This document shows, one piece after another, positions 37,101 through 41,050 of a stretch of DNA of 64,000 nucleotides; the stretch's first letter is position 1; every line of letters begins with the position of its first letter. The stretch comes from Archivesica marissinica (taxonomy: Eukaryota; Mollusca; Bivalvia; Venerida; Vesicomyidae). The notes under the pieces are model-generated. The model ran no database searches, was not told the origin of the DNA, and saw only the letters and a list, made by a program, of their open reading frames with translations. The DNA is taken from positions 15,621,365 through 15,685,364 of the forward strand of contig CM026391.1 in the NCBI GenBank assembly GCA_014843695.1. Reading direction: 5' to 3'. The position numbers and the translations under genes are program-made.

Positions 37101-39235
37101 AATATAATATTGTAAAAACTATGTTTCTCAGTGGAGCTAAAATAAATTGATATAAACTAAGCTATTTAAACTTTATTATTTACAACGATTGCGAAGCAAG
37201 TTCTAACAACTTATATTAATCACTCTCGTTGGCGCGGATGAAAGCGTATATGTGGTCATTCATGTGGGAGGAAACCGGAGTACCCCGGAGAAAACCCACC
37301 TGTCCGATCTGGCGACCATCGTATCATCTCACATACTTCCCTGTCCGAGGATCGAACCCGGGTCGCATTGGTGAGAAGCGAGCGCGCTAACCACTGCGCT
37401 AATCGGACAAACTAAGCTATTAACACCTGTCTGCTTTGTACATGCATAAAGTGGTAGGAATAGATAATTAACTCTTTGAGCTAGCGGCAGATAAAATACC
37501 TTTGCAAACAGCTAGAGCCAATCAACGGCAAGAACGGCCGTCTGATAGCTCTACTGTTTGCTATTCGGATAGTGGAGCTAAAACACTTGGCTGAATAGCA
37601 AACAACATGGATCCTGATCAGACGTGGCGTTACGCCGCGGCTGATCTGGATCTATGTTGTTTGCAAATGTGATTTTATTTACACAGCAGGCAAAGGGTTA
37701 ATAAATAAAACTTGTATGCTTACAGAACCATCATGGCAGTGAAGTTTATCTGCCCAGACAAAGGACCGATTCACACACCGATGTTTACACACCGAGACAA
37801 GCGGCGGAGGATTCCCGCAGCCAACTCTCCGAGGATGGGGATAGCGGGCGTGGCGGCTCAGTTAGTGACGGACATATGGGCGTGTCACAAGATGCAGGTA
37901 TATATTCATCTCATTAAAATGGCTAGTTAAATAATGGTTACCAATTGCCTACAAGCCTGGCGCCTGACATACAAGCATAGGATTCGGGAAGTACTGATGT
38001 TCATAAAAAAAAGGTTTCTCATAAGTCCGAAATAACTGGCCCTTTCAATAGAGGGACACTCATAATAGCGTAATTATTAAATATTCATTACACAAATGTT
38101 AGAACTGTCTATAATTTAGTGTAGTGCAGCCTCCCTGTATAATTTAGTGTAGTGCAGCCTCCCTGTATAATTTAGTGTAGTGCAGCCTCCCTCTATAATT
38201 TAGTGTACTGCAGCCTCCCTGTATAATTTAGTGTAGTGCAGCCTCCCTGTATAATTTAGTGTAGTGCAGCCTCCCTGTATAATTTAGTGTAGTGCAGCCT
38301 CCCTCTATAATTTAGTGTACTGCAGCCTCCCTGTATAATTTAGTGTACTGCAGCCTCCCTCTATAATTTAGTGTACTGCAGCCTCCCTCTATAATTTAGT
38401 GTAGTGCAGCCTCCCTGTATAATTTAGTGCAGTGCAGCCTCCCTGTATAATTTAGTGTAGTGCAGCCTCCCTGTATAATTTAGTGCAGTGCAGCCTCCCT
38501 GTATAATTTAGTGTAGTGCAGTCTCCCTGTATAATTTAGTGTACTGCAGCCTCCCTGTATAATTTACTAATTGTGATGTTTGCAATTTCAGATGATTTAC
38601 GGATCATGCAGTTACAGAATGTAGTGCGTCAGAGCGGCAGGAGAGGCACGCCACCACACTTACAGCGGCAAGACACTAAATATACACAGAAACCATCAAA
38701 TCTCTCGCCAAGAGATAACCACATAAACCAGTCTAATACAAACATTCACAGCGACCAGTCCAATGAAAATAGAAAATTAACTTCAAATTACTCGCATTCA
38801 AATTCAGATCTTTATGTTGACAATGATAAACGATCAAATATTCAGAGATACCCCTCGTACCAGGATGATAATTGTACCACTAAAACTGTGACATTTTGTA
38901 ATAATACGCAAAAACCGAAATCTGGGCCAGGAATACAGATGGGGTTATCGTCGTTTACCGCTCAACATCAGCCGCATAGTTCACGACAACGACCACACCG
39001 GCAACATTCGTTCGACACATTTGACAGTAGCAGACAAGTGCCAAATTACTCGAATTCAAACAAAATGTCTCCTCATAACAACAGACTATTGGATGAAACA
39101 TTAGATAGCATTACTACTGCACCTTATGATGATGATGATAACACAACGACATCAGGAAGTTATACAATAGATAATAACACCAATGAAGACTTTATGGAAC
39201 TAAATGTTGCACAGTTGAAAGATATTTTTGTTTAA
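16498..39235 (+). CDS. Protocadherin, four coding exons, 1211 aa
   Basis: The coding sequence joins 16498-19146, 33398-33568, 37726-37897 and 38592-39235 (stop TAA at 39233-39235), giving 3633 coding bases before the stop, or 1211 codons. All three introns are GT-AG. Phases are 0, 0 and 1, and the reading frame holds at every junction. The product is a type I membrane protein: signal peptide (about 1-25), seven cadherin repeats (26-775), one transmembrane helix (about 788-812) and a ~400-residue cytoplasmic tail. Family knowledge: protocadherins are calcium-dependent homophilic adhesion molecules, often neuronal. A large unsplit ectodomain exon followed by small cytoplasmic exons is the usual protocadherin layout, and seven repeats resemble the delta-1 group in number. 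The introns are 14.25 kb, 4.16 kb and 0.69 kb. Further phase-0 cytoplasmic exons in the two long introns cannot be excluded without transcript data. Confidence 0.9.
19215..19399. mobile_element. MITE family H, uninterrupted
   Basis: Inverted ends ATACAGTCAAACCTG / AGGTTTGACTGTAT bound ~185 bp that contain GGCTGCTTAA repeats. The internal TTAA at 19343-19346 corresponds exactly to the MITE B insertion point in the 811-1546 copy. Confidence 0.75.
19455..19535 (-). mobile_element. SINE3 body fragment, - strand
   Basis: ATCTCGAGACATCATTCCTG and ATGGAATCCATCACCATTAG match the reversed SINE3 body. The fragment lies just inside protocadherin intron 1. Confidence 0.65.
19715..19873 (-). mobile_element. 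Retroposon 3'-end insertion with target duplication, - strand
   Basis: A T run followed by AAATAATATTTTATTGCATT reads on the - strand as an AATAAA-containing poly(A)-tailed 3' end. The 5' edge is GGGGAGGGCTGTAAA, duplicated once. Flanks ATGCATACTAT (19704) and ATGCATGCTAT (19874) look like an 11-bp target duplication with one mismatch. The source LINE is unknown. Confidence 0.55.
19955..20236 (+). mobile_element. MITE family E, degraded left end
   Basis: CCTAGAGGGCGACTGGGGTG to GACCTAGAATGAGCCC. It aligns over its length with 31946-32252 at moderate identity; the right end GGGCTCATTCTAG (inverted) defines the terminal repeat. Confidence 0.6.
20683..20932. repeat. Hairpin element enclosing five 38-bp tandem units
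   Basis: GGATCTTACACTTGTGGTGA at 20683 is inverted as CACCACGAGTGCAAGATCC at the right edge. Between the arms, CGTGGTGATTTCATACCATA ... ACCCGTTAC repeats five times with nearly no divergence. In protocadherin intron 1. Confidence 0.75.
21265..21802. mobile_element. Inverted-repeat element I, dispersed copy (538 bp)
   Basis: TTAAAGTGACACTACATC at the left and GATGTAATGTCGCTTTAA at the right form an 18-bp terminal inverted repeat. It aligns along its whole length with the 511-bp element in the four cassettes downstream (for example ACGCGGTTTGTTGACA). No convincing ORF. Confidence 0.75.
21805..21977. mobile_element. Diverged family D/A-like palindromic MITE
   Basis: TTTTGCAAACAGCATTGATC, CAGATCAGACG and AGCAAACAACATAGTTCC match the D core. 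The right end, TTTTAAGGGTTAA, is decayed. It directly follows the inverted-repeat element I at 21265-21802. Confidence 0.5.
21978..23039. other. Protocadherin intron 1, unique AT-rich sequence
   Basis: No repeat, exon-like segment or motif that I can support in this ~1-kb stretch. Confidence 0.5.
23040..23073. mobile_element. MITE family H end, abutting a MITE A
   Basis: TACAGTCAAACCTGTGTTAG followed by CGGTCACCTCTATT matches a family H end. It stops at the TTAA where MITE A starts, and the remainder of H is missing. Confidence 0.6.
23074..23300. mobile_element. MITE family A, right TTAA lost
   Basis: TTAA and CCCATTTCATTCTGGATAC are present on the left. The right end decays after GTATCCAGAAT. 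Inserted at a TTAA in a MITE H fragment. Confidence 0.75.
23577..23790 (-). mobile_element. SINE2, - strand, in protocadherin intron 1
   Basis: The reverse copy runs from GTATGTATGTTCCATTAATG to GGACCGTTTGACTCCAAATCC and CTAGACCACGGATGCC, matching SINE2 over its length. A short ORF seen here on either strand is incidental. Confidence 0.75.
24010..24256. mobile_element. MITE family A, intact ends, opposite orientation
   Basis: TTAA at 24010 and 24253, with perfect ends CCCATTTCATTCTGGATAC / GTATCCAGAATGAAATGGG. Relative to the 8886 copy the interior is inverted. Confidence 0.82.
24257..24792. other. Protocadherin intron 1, nothing recognised
   Basis: AT-rich, non-repetitive by eye. Confidence 0.5.
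24793..25652 (-). mobile_element. SINE1-related copy (- strand) whose body is expanded into a ~49-bp tandem array
   Basis: The left end resembles the SINE1 tail and 3' body (TGTTTATTTATCG, GGGGCGACGTCTCC, TTTTTTGGAGGAC). The right end resumes the SINE1 body (TAGTCCCATCTGAAAGACTGTTAAC). In between, the segment CGGTGTATAGCACCGATACA ... TTATAGTCCCATCTGCC repeats about 15 times with a 48-50 bp period. The unit corresponds to the SINE1 body containing GTGTAAAGCACCGACAC and GTCCCATCTG. The array therefore grew inside a SINE after insertion. The tRNA head is absent at the right edge. Confidence 0.75.
25931..26252. repeat. 46-bp minisatellite, seven units, with CRE-like half sites
   Basis: Unit TTAATTATGACGTATGGTGT + ATTTTATTCCAGCGTCACAC + ATTGCA, almost invariant over seven copies. 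In protocadherin intron 1. Confidence 0.85.
26253..27048. other. Protocadherin intron 1, unique sequence
   Basis: Non-repetitive; contains the weak motif pair at 26757-26812. Confidence 0.45.
26757..26812. promoter_or_regulatory. Weak candidate intronic regulatory site
   Basis: ACCCACAATGCATCTCC next to AAAAGGAAGTGCG resembles a ZNF143-like CCCAnAATGCA followed by an ETS core GGAAGTG. The surrounding ~800 bp is non-repetitive. Motif resemblance only. Confidence 0.15.
27049..27160. repeat. ~60-bp tandem duplication
   Basis: TTGATAGTGACTTTCATT ... TTTGTCATGTATAAGGAA occurs twice. Confidence 0.7.
27298..27424 (-). mobile_element. SINE4 diverged fragment, - strand
   Basis: ACCGGAGAAAACCCTACT, GTCCGAGGATCAAACCAGG and CACTGCACTAATCGGACAG match the reversed SINE4 body and head at moderate divergence. 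Confidence 0.65.
27503..27615. mobile_element. MITE family C, left half missing
   Basis: GTCTAAAAATAGTAATATTAC to GTTGAAACGGTTAA matches the right half; the palindromic core is shortened. Confidence 0.65.
27616..28177. other. Protocadherin intron 1, nothing recognised
   Basis: No structure supported. Confidence 0.5.
28178..28440. repeat. ~120-bp tandem duplication
   Basis: AACTGCCAATATGT, TTCTATCAACTTTCCTTGT and TTCTGAGAATAAATTATGTA recur in the same order in two adjacent segments. Confidence 0.7.
28624..28870. mobile_element. MITE family C, TTAA-flanked
   Basis: TTAA at 28624 and 28867, ends CTCTTTCAACCCCAAG / GGTTGAAAGGG, and the same core palindrome with one change (GAGCTGG). Located in protocadherin intron 1. 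Confidence 0.78.
29046..29557. mobile_element. MITE family B with four tandem terminal segments
   Basis: CCCTTTCCTTC recurs at 29049, 29115, 29181 and 29247 (66-bp period), each join remaking CATTTAACCC. The remaining interior and the opposite end (ATGAGGGAAAGGG, TTAA at 29554-29557) follow. It lies in protocadherin intron 1. Confidence 0.78.
29573..29745 (+). mobile_element. Diverged SINE1-like copy, headless
   Basis: The order AAACCGAGGTTTCATGTATC, CGGTGCTATACATC, CCTCCAAATAAAATAAAA and GATGATAAATAAATGTATAAA follows the SINE1 body and tail. An A/T-rich AATAA expansion sits in the middle. Confidence 0.5.
29746..30432. other. Protocadherin intron 1, nothing recognised
   Basis: A 74-codon ORF at 29984-30208 has no exon-like boundaries or conserved features. 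Confidence 0.5.
30433..31098. repeat. 26-bp minisatellite with two diverged halves, ~25 units
   Basis: The first part (to ~30640) has unit GATTAATCCATTCATAGGTT + ATTGCA. The second has ATCATTACAGATGATTTGAT + TCACAC. The two align with each other at the same period (TTATTGCAGATTAATCC vs ATCATTACAGATGATTT), so they are one array. In protocadherin intron 1. Confidence 0.85.
31449..31733 (-). mobile_element. SINE1, near full-length, - strand, in protocadherin intron 1
   Basis: A reverse copy runs from the tail TGTGTTTTACG to the head ACTACAGATCCATCTGGG. The B-box region reads GGATCGAACATGCGATCCC. Confidence 0.85.
31946..32252 (+). mobile_element. MITE family E
   Basis: Starts GGGCTCATTCTAGAGGGCGA and ends near CTTCGTATGAACCC. 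It shares GATACACTGGCC / GATGCACTGGCC and ACTTCTCCC blocks with the 19955 copy. Confidence 0.6.
32253..33035. other. Protocadherin intron 1, end, nothing recognised
   Basis: AT-rich and non-repetitive up to the headless SINE1. Confidence 0.5.
33036..33255 (+). mobile_element. SINE1 without tRNA head, + strand, just upstream of coding exon 2
   Basis: The copy starts at AATAAAATTAACAGTC and contains the full body and tail to GTAAAACACACAC. It ends about 140 bp before the acceptor of protocadherin exon 2. Confidence 0.8.
33398..33568 (+). CDS. Protocadherin coding exon 2 (cytoplasmic)
   Basis: The exon is 171 bp, phase 0 on both sides, and encodes residues 884-940 of the cytoplasmic tail. The acceptor is TTTGTGTGTATTTTCAG with a good pyrimidine tract; the donor is GAT|GTAAGTAG. 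The segment is hydrophilic and contains a Leu/His stretch (residues ...RLASLRLHQALIQSHDKQW...) that may form a short helix. It is assigned to this gene because it is open in the frame required by exon 1, has strong splice sites, and continues smoothly into the next exon. Because its length is a multiple of three and both phases are 0, it could be skipped without a frameshift. No known domain was recognised in it. Confidence 0.78.
33613..33722 (+). mobile_element. SINE1, 3'-truncated, just downstream of coding exon 2
   Basis: The head and first ~35 bp of body are present (CAGACGGATCTGTAGTCCAG ... CAGTCTTTCATATGGGACA). The body then breaks off and a SINE3 fragment follows within 35 bp. Confidence 0.8.
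33755..33925 (+). mobile_element. SINE3 headless fragment, + strand
   Basis: The copy runs from GGAGCCGTTGCGATTGTGCC to AAATAAATTTGTATAAACTA. It shows the uninterrupted junction GAGTGATTAATATAAGTTG, which serves as the empty site for the MITE insertion at 36919-37102. Confidence 0.75.
33926..34640. other. Protocadherin intron 2, AT-rich
   Basis: A short imperfect palindrome (AGGTAACTTGTTACCTG ... ACAGGTAACC) lies at 34340-34395. Nothing else recognised. Confidence 0.45.
34788..35150 (-). pseudogene. LINE ORF2 C-terminal relic, 5'-truncated, in protocadherin intron 2
   Basis: The - strand is open for ~120 codons, ending at a stop at 34785-34787. The translation shows the features of the C-terminal end of a non-LTR retrotransposon ORF2: a TKFRTSSHDLFIEKGRY block, then a C-X2-C...C pattern (LCTQCN ... 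FICPKYTDLRHKY), then a basic tail. Family knowledge: such segments follow the reverse transcriptase domain in many invertebrate LINEs. The catalytic RT and endonuclease regions are absent, so the copy is dead on arrival (5'-truncated). No stop or frameshift is seen in the preserved part. AT-rich sequence at 34640-34784 probably is its 3' UTR. The LINE clade was not determined. Confidence 0.72.
35318..35610 (+). mobile_element. SINE1, full-length, in protocadherin intron 2
   Basis: Head, body and tail are all present. A duplicated flank, CGAGGCAACTTGTAACAT, occurs upstream (about 35260) and again just after the element (about 35617). It is too far from the left edge to be a simple target duplication and suggests a larger local duplication. 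Confidence 0.82.
35611..36096. other. Protocadherin intron 2, nothing recognised
   Basis: AT-rich sequence after the SINE1 copy. Confidence 0.5.
36097..36328 (+). mobile_element. SINE5: different tRNA head, SINE1-type tail
   Basis: The head GCCTCCGTGGTCGAGTGGTT and B box GGTTCAAGCCC resemble a Ser/Leu-type tRNA. The body CGGAGATTGGTTATCC differs from SINE1, but the end, GTCGCTCAAATGGGCAACC ... AACTTAAATAAA, matches the SINE1 tail. Confidence 0.65.
36329..36810. other. Protocadherin intron 2, C-rich patch only
   Basis: A C-rich run (CCCCCACCCCC type) at ~36686-36725. Nothing else recognised. Confidence 0.5.
36811..37162 (+). mobile_element. SINE3 interrupted by a TTAA MITE
   Basis: The body GTAGCCATTACGATTGTGCC ... 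CGAGAGTGATTAA is present up to 36922. After the MITE (36919-37102) it resumes as TTAATATAATATTGTAAGAAC ... GAGCTAAAATAAATTGATAT. Confidence 0.75.
36919..37102. mobile_element. MITE family D inserted in SINE3
   Basis: TTAA at 36919-36922 and 37099-37102. Interior TTGCAAACAACATAGATCC and TCTGATCGCTCTATGC. Scattered small deletions shorten the palindrome arms compared with the copy near 51210. Confidence 0.75.
37181..37411 (-). mobile_element. SINE4 (tRNA-headed), - strand, in protocadherin intron 2
   Basis: Read on the - strand, the head is TCCGATTAGCGCAGTGGTTA with B box GGGTTCGATCC, a strong tRNA-like structure. The body contains GGGTTTTCTCCGGGGTACTC and CCGGTTTCCTCCCACATG. The tail is CGAGAGTGATTAATATAAGT, the same tail module as SINE3. 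Non-coding. Confidence 0.75.
37468..37701. mobile_element. MITE family D, ends 24 bp before protocadherin exon 3
   Basis: TTAA at 37468-37471 and 37698-37701. The left end CTCTTTGAGCTAGCGGCAG and right end CAGGCAAAGGG enclose two palindromes. Only 24 bp separate it from the splice acceptor at 37725. Confidence 0.8.
37726..37897 (+). CDS. Protocadherin coding exon 3 (cytoplasmic, SEDGDSGRGGS motif)
   Basis: The exon is 172 bp, starts in phase 0 and ends in phase 1 (GCA G|GTATATAT). It encodes residues 941-997 plus the first base of codon 998. It carries charged and Ser-rich sequence with SEVYLPRQRTDSHTDVYTP and, further on, SEDGDSGRGGS. From memory of the family, DSGRG-type motifs occur in the cytoplasmic tails of many protocadherins; this was not checked against a database. 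The acceptor (TTGTATGCTTACAG) lies only 24 bp after the end of an inserted TTAA MITE (37468-37701), so part of the normal intron 3' end region has been replaced by transposon sequence. Confidence 0.85.
38109..38563. repeat. 28-bp minisatellite filling protocadherin intron 3, ~16 units
   Basis: Unit CCTCCCTGTATAATTTAGTG + TAGTGCAG with few variants (CTG/GTG, CTATA). It ends 28 bp before coding exon 4. Each unit contains a pyrimidine patch and a GCAG, resembling a weak 3' splice site. Confidence 0.88.
38592..39235 (+). CDS. Protocadherin coding exon 4 (cytoplasmic C-terminus, PDZ-type end)
   Basis: The last coding exon begins after the acceptor TTTGCAATTTCAG. It completes codon 998 (GAT, Asp) and encodes residues 999-1211, ending in TAA at 39233. 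The segment is Ser/Asn/Gln/His-rich and probably disordered, with a short DDDDN run near the end. The last residues, LKDIFV, fit a class II PDZ ligand (hydrophobic at -2 and 0). The in-frame ATG/GTG codons just upstream (38573-38578) lie in the intron and are not starts. The exon lies directly downstream of a 28-bp minisatellite that fills most of intron 3. Confidence 0.85.
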
Positions 39236-39531
39236 ATTGTATTAACACAAATTTTCTTACAAAATGTATAATGCAAGGGAGGTTACTGTCTTTTGGCCAG
39301 TAATTACAGTTTTAAATGCATTGTTTCCCCCTGGACCTCTCTTGATATATATGATGCTGCATATGACCAAAACTGATGGTAAAAAATTGTGTAATATCAT
39401 TAATTTTTTTATTAAATTCTCCTAACTATACATTTGTGATTAATTTTATACTTTAAGTAATGACAGACATTTTGCGTTGTTAAAAAATATTAACGTTAAT
39501 TTACAACATAATTTCTGAATTTCCCAATAAA
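39236..39531 (+). other. Protocadherin 3' UTR with AATAAA at 39526-39531
   Basis: AT-rich sequence follows the stop codon, with a canonical AATAAA about 290 bp downstream and no earlier AATAAA. Cleavage would be expected around 39545-39560, just before a SINE1 head at 39568. The repeat-cassette block starts only ~450 bp after the stop. Confidence 0.6.
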
Positions 39532-39567
39532 AAGGTCATACATCTAGATGGTCCCATATATATATCA

Positions 39568-39652
39568 CAGACGGATATGTAGTCCAGTGGTAATACGCTG
39601 GACTGGTATCCAGGATCGCAGGTTCGACCCCCGTCGACCCTAAAAATGTAAA
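39568..39652 (+). mobile_element. SINE1 tRNA head fragment, downstream of protocadherin
   Basis: CAGACGGATATGTAGTCCAG through GGTTCGACCCCCGTCGACCC matches the SINE1 head with small deletions. The body is absent. A 16-base G run at 39664-39679 follows. Confidence 0.75.
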
Positions 39653-39754
39653 CTGTAGTTACCGGGGGGGGGGGGGGGGTAATAATTATTAGTAGAGATT
39701 TACATTCAATATATCAGTATGTTTATTTTTTTCACCAACTTACAACAAGATATA

Positions 39755-40265
39755 TTAAAGCGACACTACATCAGTGAAAACACAAATTTCTACAGAATGT
39801 ATTTTCCTATTATACGGTATCCTTTTTGTTCCAACTATATTTGCCTCAAACACTGAGTATTTCAACTAATAAACAAACGTCGTATACGCGGTTTGTTGAC
39901 AAAACAAAATAATGTAAATAGGGTCGACATCCATGCGTAATGCAACTCGTGTATCCTGAATAACACGATTTATGGTACATATTTACCATTATATCTCACA
40001 TGTGTGCCTAATTTTAGTTAAATTATCTCTAAATGACATTATCACGCATTTAGCATTAACTCCGATGACAAACAAACGTCAATTCACGAGCGCGGATGAC
40101 CGTTATATGAAATCCTACTTTCAATTTTGAAAGTTTGTAGACCACAAAAACACTGTTTATTGATCCAATGTGAGAGTTTGAATGCATTCGGAAGAATTTG
40201 TAGTAGCAATGCATTTATACGTGAAATATTTGCGTTTTGAGGTTTATAATGTAATGTCGCTTTAA
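39755..40265. mobile_element. Element I in cassette copy 1
   Basis: Ends TTAAAGCGACACTACATC / GTAATGTCGCTTTAA. A 72-codon reverse ORF inside it recurs in every cassette but has no domain features and is treated as incidental. Confidence 0.75.
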
Positions 40266-40349
40266 GGTTTATAATGAGAACACAAATTGGCATAACTTCC
40301 AAACCATCTAATTAATTATCCACAAAGTTTGATCAAAATTCCTCCCACT

Positions 40350-40776
40350 CCAACACTGTGGGTGAGGGTGAGGGGTGCATCTCTTCAAGGGCTATTCTCA
40401 AACACTGTGGGGGCGGGGAGGGGGGTGCATCTCTTCAAGGGCTATTCTCAAACACTGTGGGGGAGGGTGAGGGGTGCATCTCTTCAAGGGCTATTCTCAA
40501 CACTGTGGTGGGGGGGGGGGGGTGCATCTCTTCAAGGGCTATTCTCAAACACTGTGGGGGCGGAGGGTGCATCTCTTCAAGGGCTATTCATCAACACTGT
40601 GGGGGGTGCATCTCTTCAAGGGCTATTCTCCAACACTAGGGGGGGGGGAACGGGGGTGCATCTCTTCAAGGGCTATTCTCAAACACTGTGGGGGGGGGGA
40701 GCGGGGGTGCATCTCATCAAGAGCTATTCTTCAACACTGTGGTGGGGGGGGGTGCATCTCTTCAAGGGCTATTCTC
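40350..40776 (+). repeat. G-rich minisatellite of cassette 1 (also at 43795, 53135, 56331)
   Basis: About nine units of ~45-50 bp with core GGTGCATCTCTTCAAGGGCT followed by ATTCTCAAACACTGTGG and G runs of varying length (up to ~14). Apparent ORFs (HLFKGYSQ-type) are stop-free repeat translations. The G runs could form quadruplexes on the + strand. Confidence 0.8.
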
Positions 40777-41050
40777 CATTTTGAATCTGTCTCGGTACAT
40801 ATACTACAAAACTCACAAACTGGTATTTTGAATGATTTGACCTGCTTATATTCCTTACAGTCCCTATGTTCTTGTACATGGTTATATTGTGATTGTTAGA
40901 TTATGTTGTTAAGACTTGTTATAGACTTTCTGTATATAAACGCTCAGGTGCTATTTATATATGTATAAAATGAGAGAAATAACGAATAAAAAATATATAT
41001 ACATGTATCTCTGCGCATTTATTCTTGGTCGATGGTACGCAATAGCTTGC

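Larger units (their letters stand above)
39682..41050 (+). repeat. Repeat cassette, copy 1
   Basis: Starts ATAATTATTAGTAGAG, includes element I, then GGCATAACTTCCAAACC, a G-rich minisatellite (40350-40776), and a tail ending CGATGGTACGCAATAGCTTG. It lacks the ~36-bp GTTGTCCTGTCTGCAAACAG segment present in copies 2-4. It is followed directly by satellite. Confidence 0.85.

Noticed and set aside
37712..37930. 72-codon ORF in the +2 frame across exon 3
   Set aside because: It is out of frame with the exon 3 reading that joins exon 2 and exon 4, and runs through both splice sites.
38573..38591. Start codon for a separate gene at 38573-39235
   Set aside because: The segment before 38592 ends in a splice acceptor, and the frame joins exactly to the preceding exon; it is the last protocadherin exon.
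40084..40302. 72-codon - strand ORF conserved in all four cassettes
   Set aside because: Its identity reflects recent DNA duplication. The diverged copy of element I at 21265-21802 does not keep it, and it has no domain features.
40329..40899. + strand ORFs of HLFKGYSQ / GASLQGLF type, recurring in each cassette
   Set aside because: Frames through the G-rich minisatellite; three frames are open together and G-run length changes shift them.
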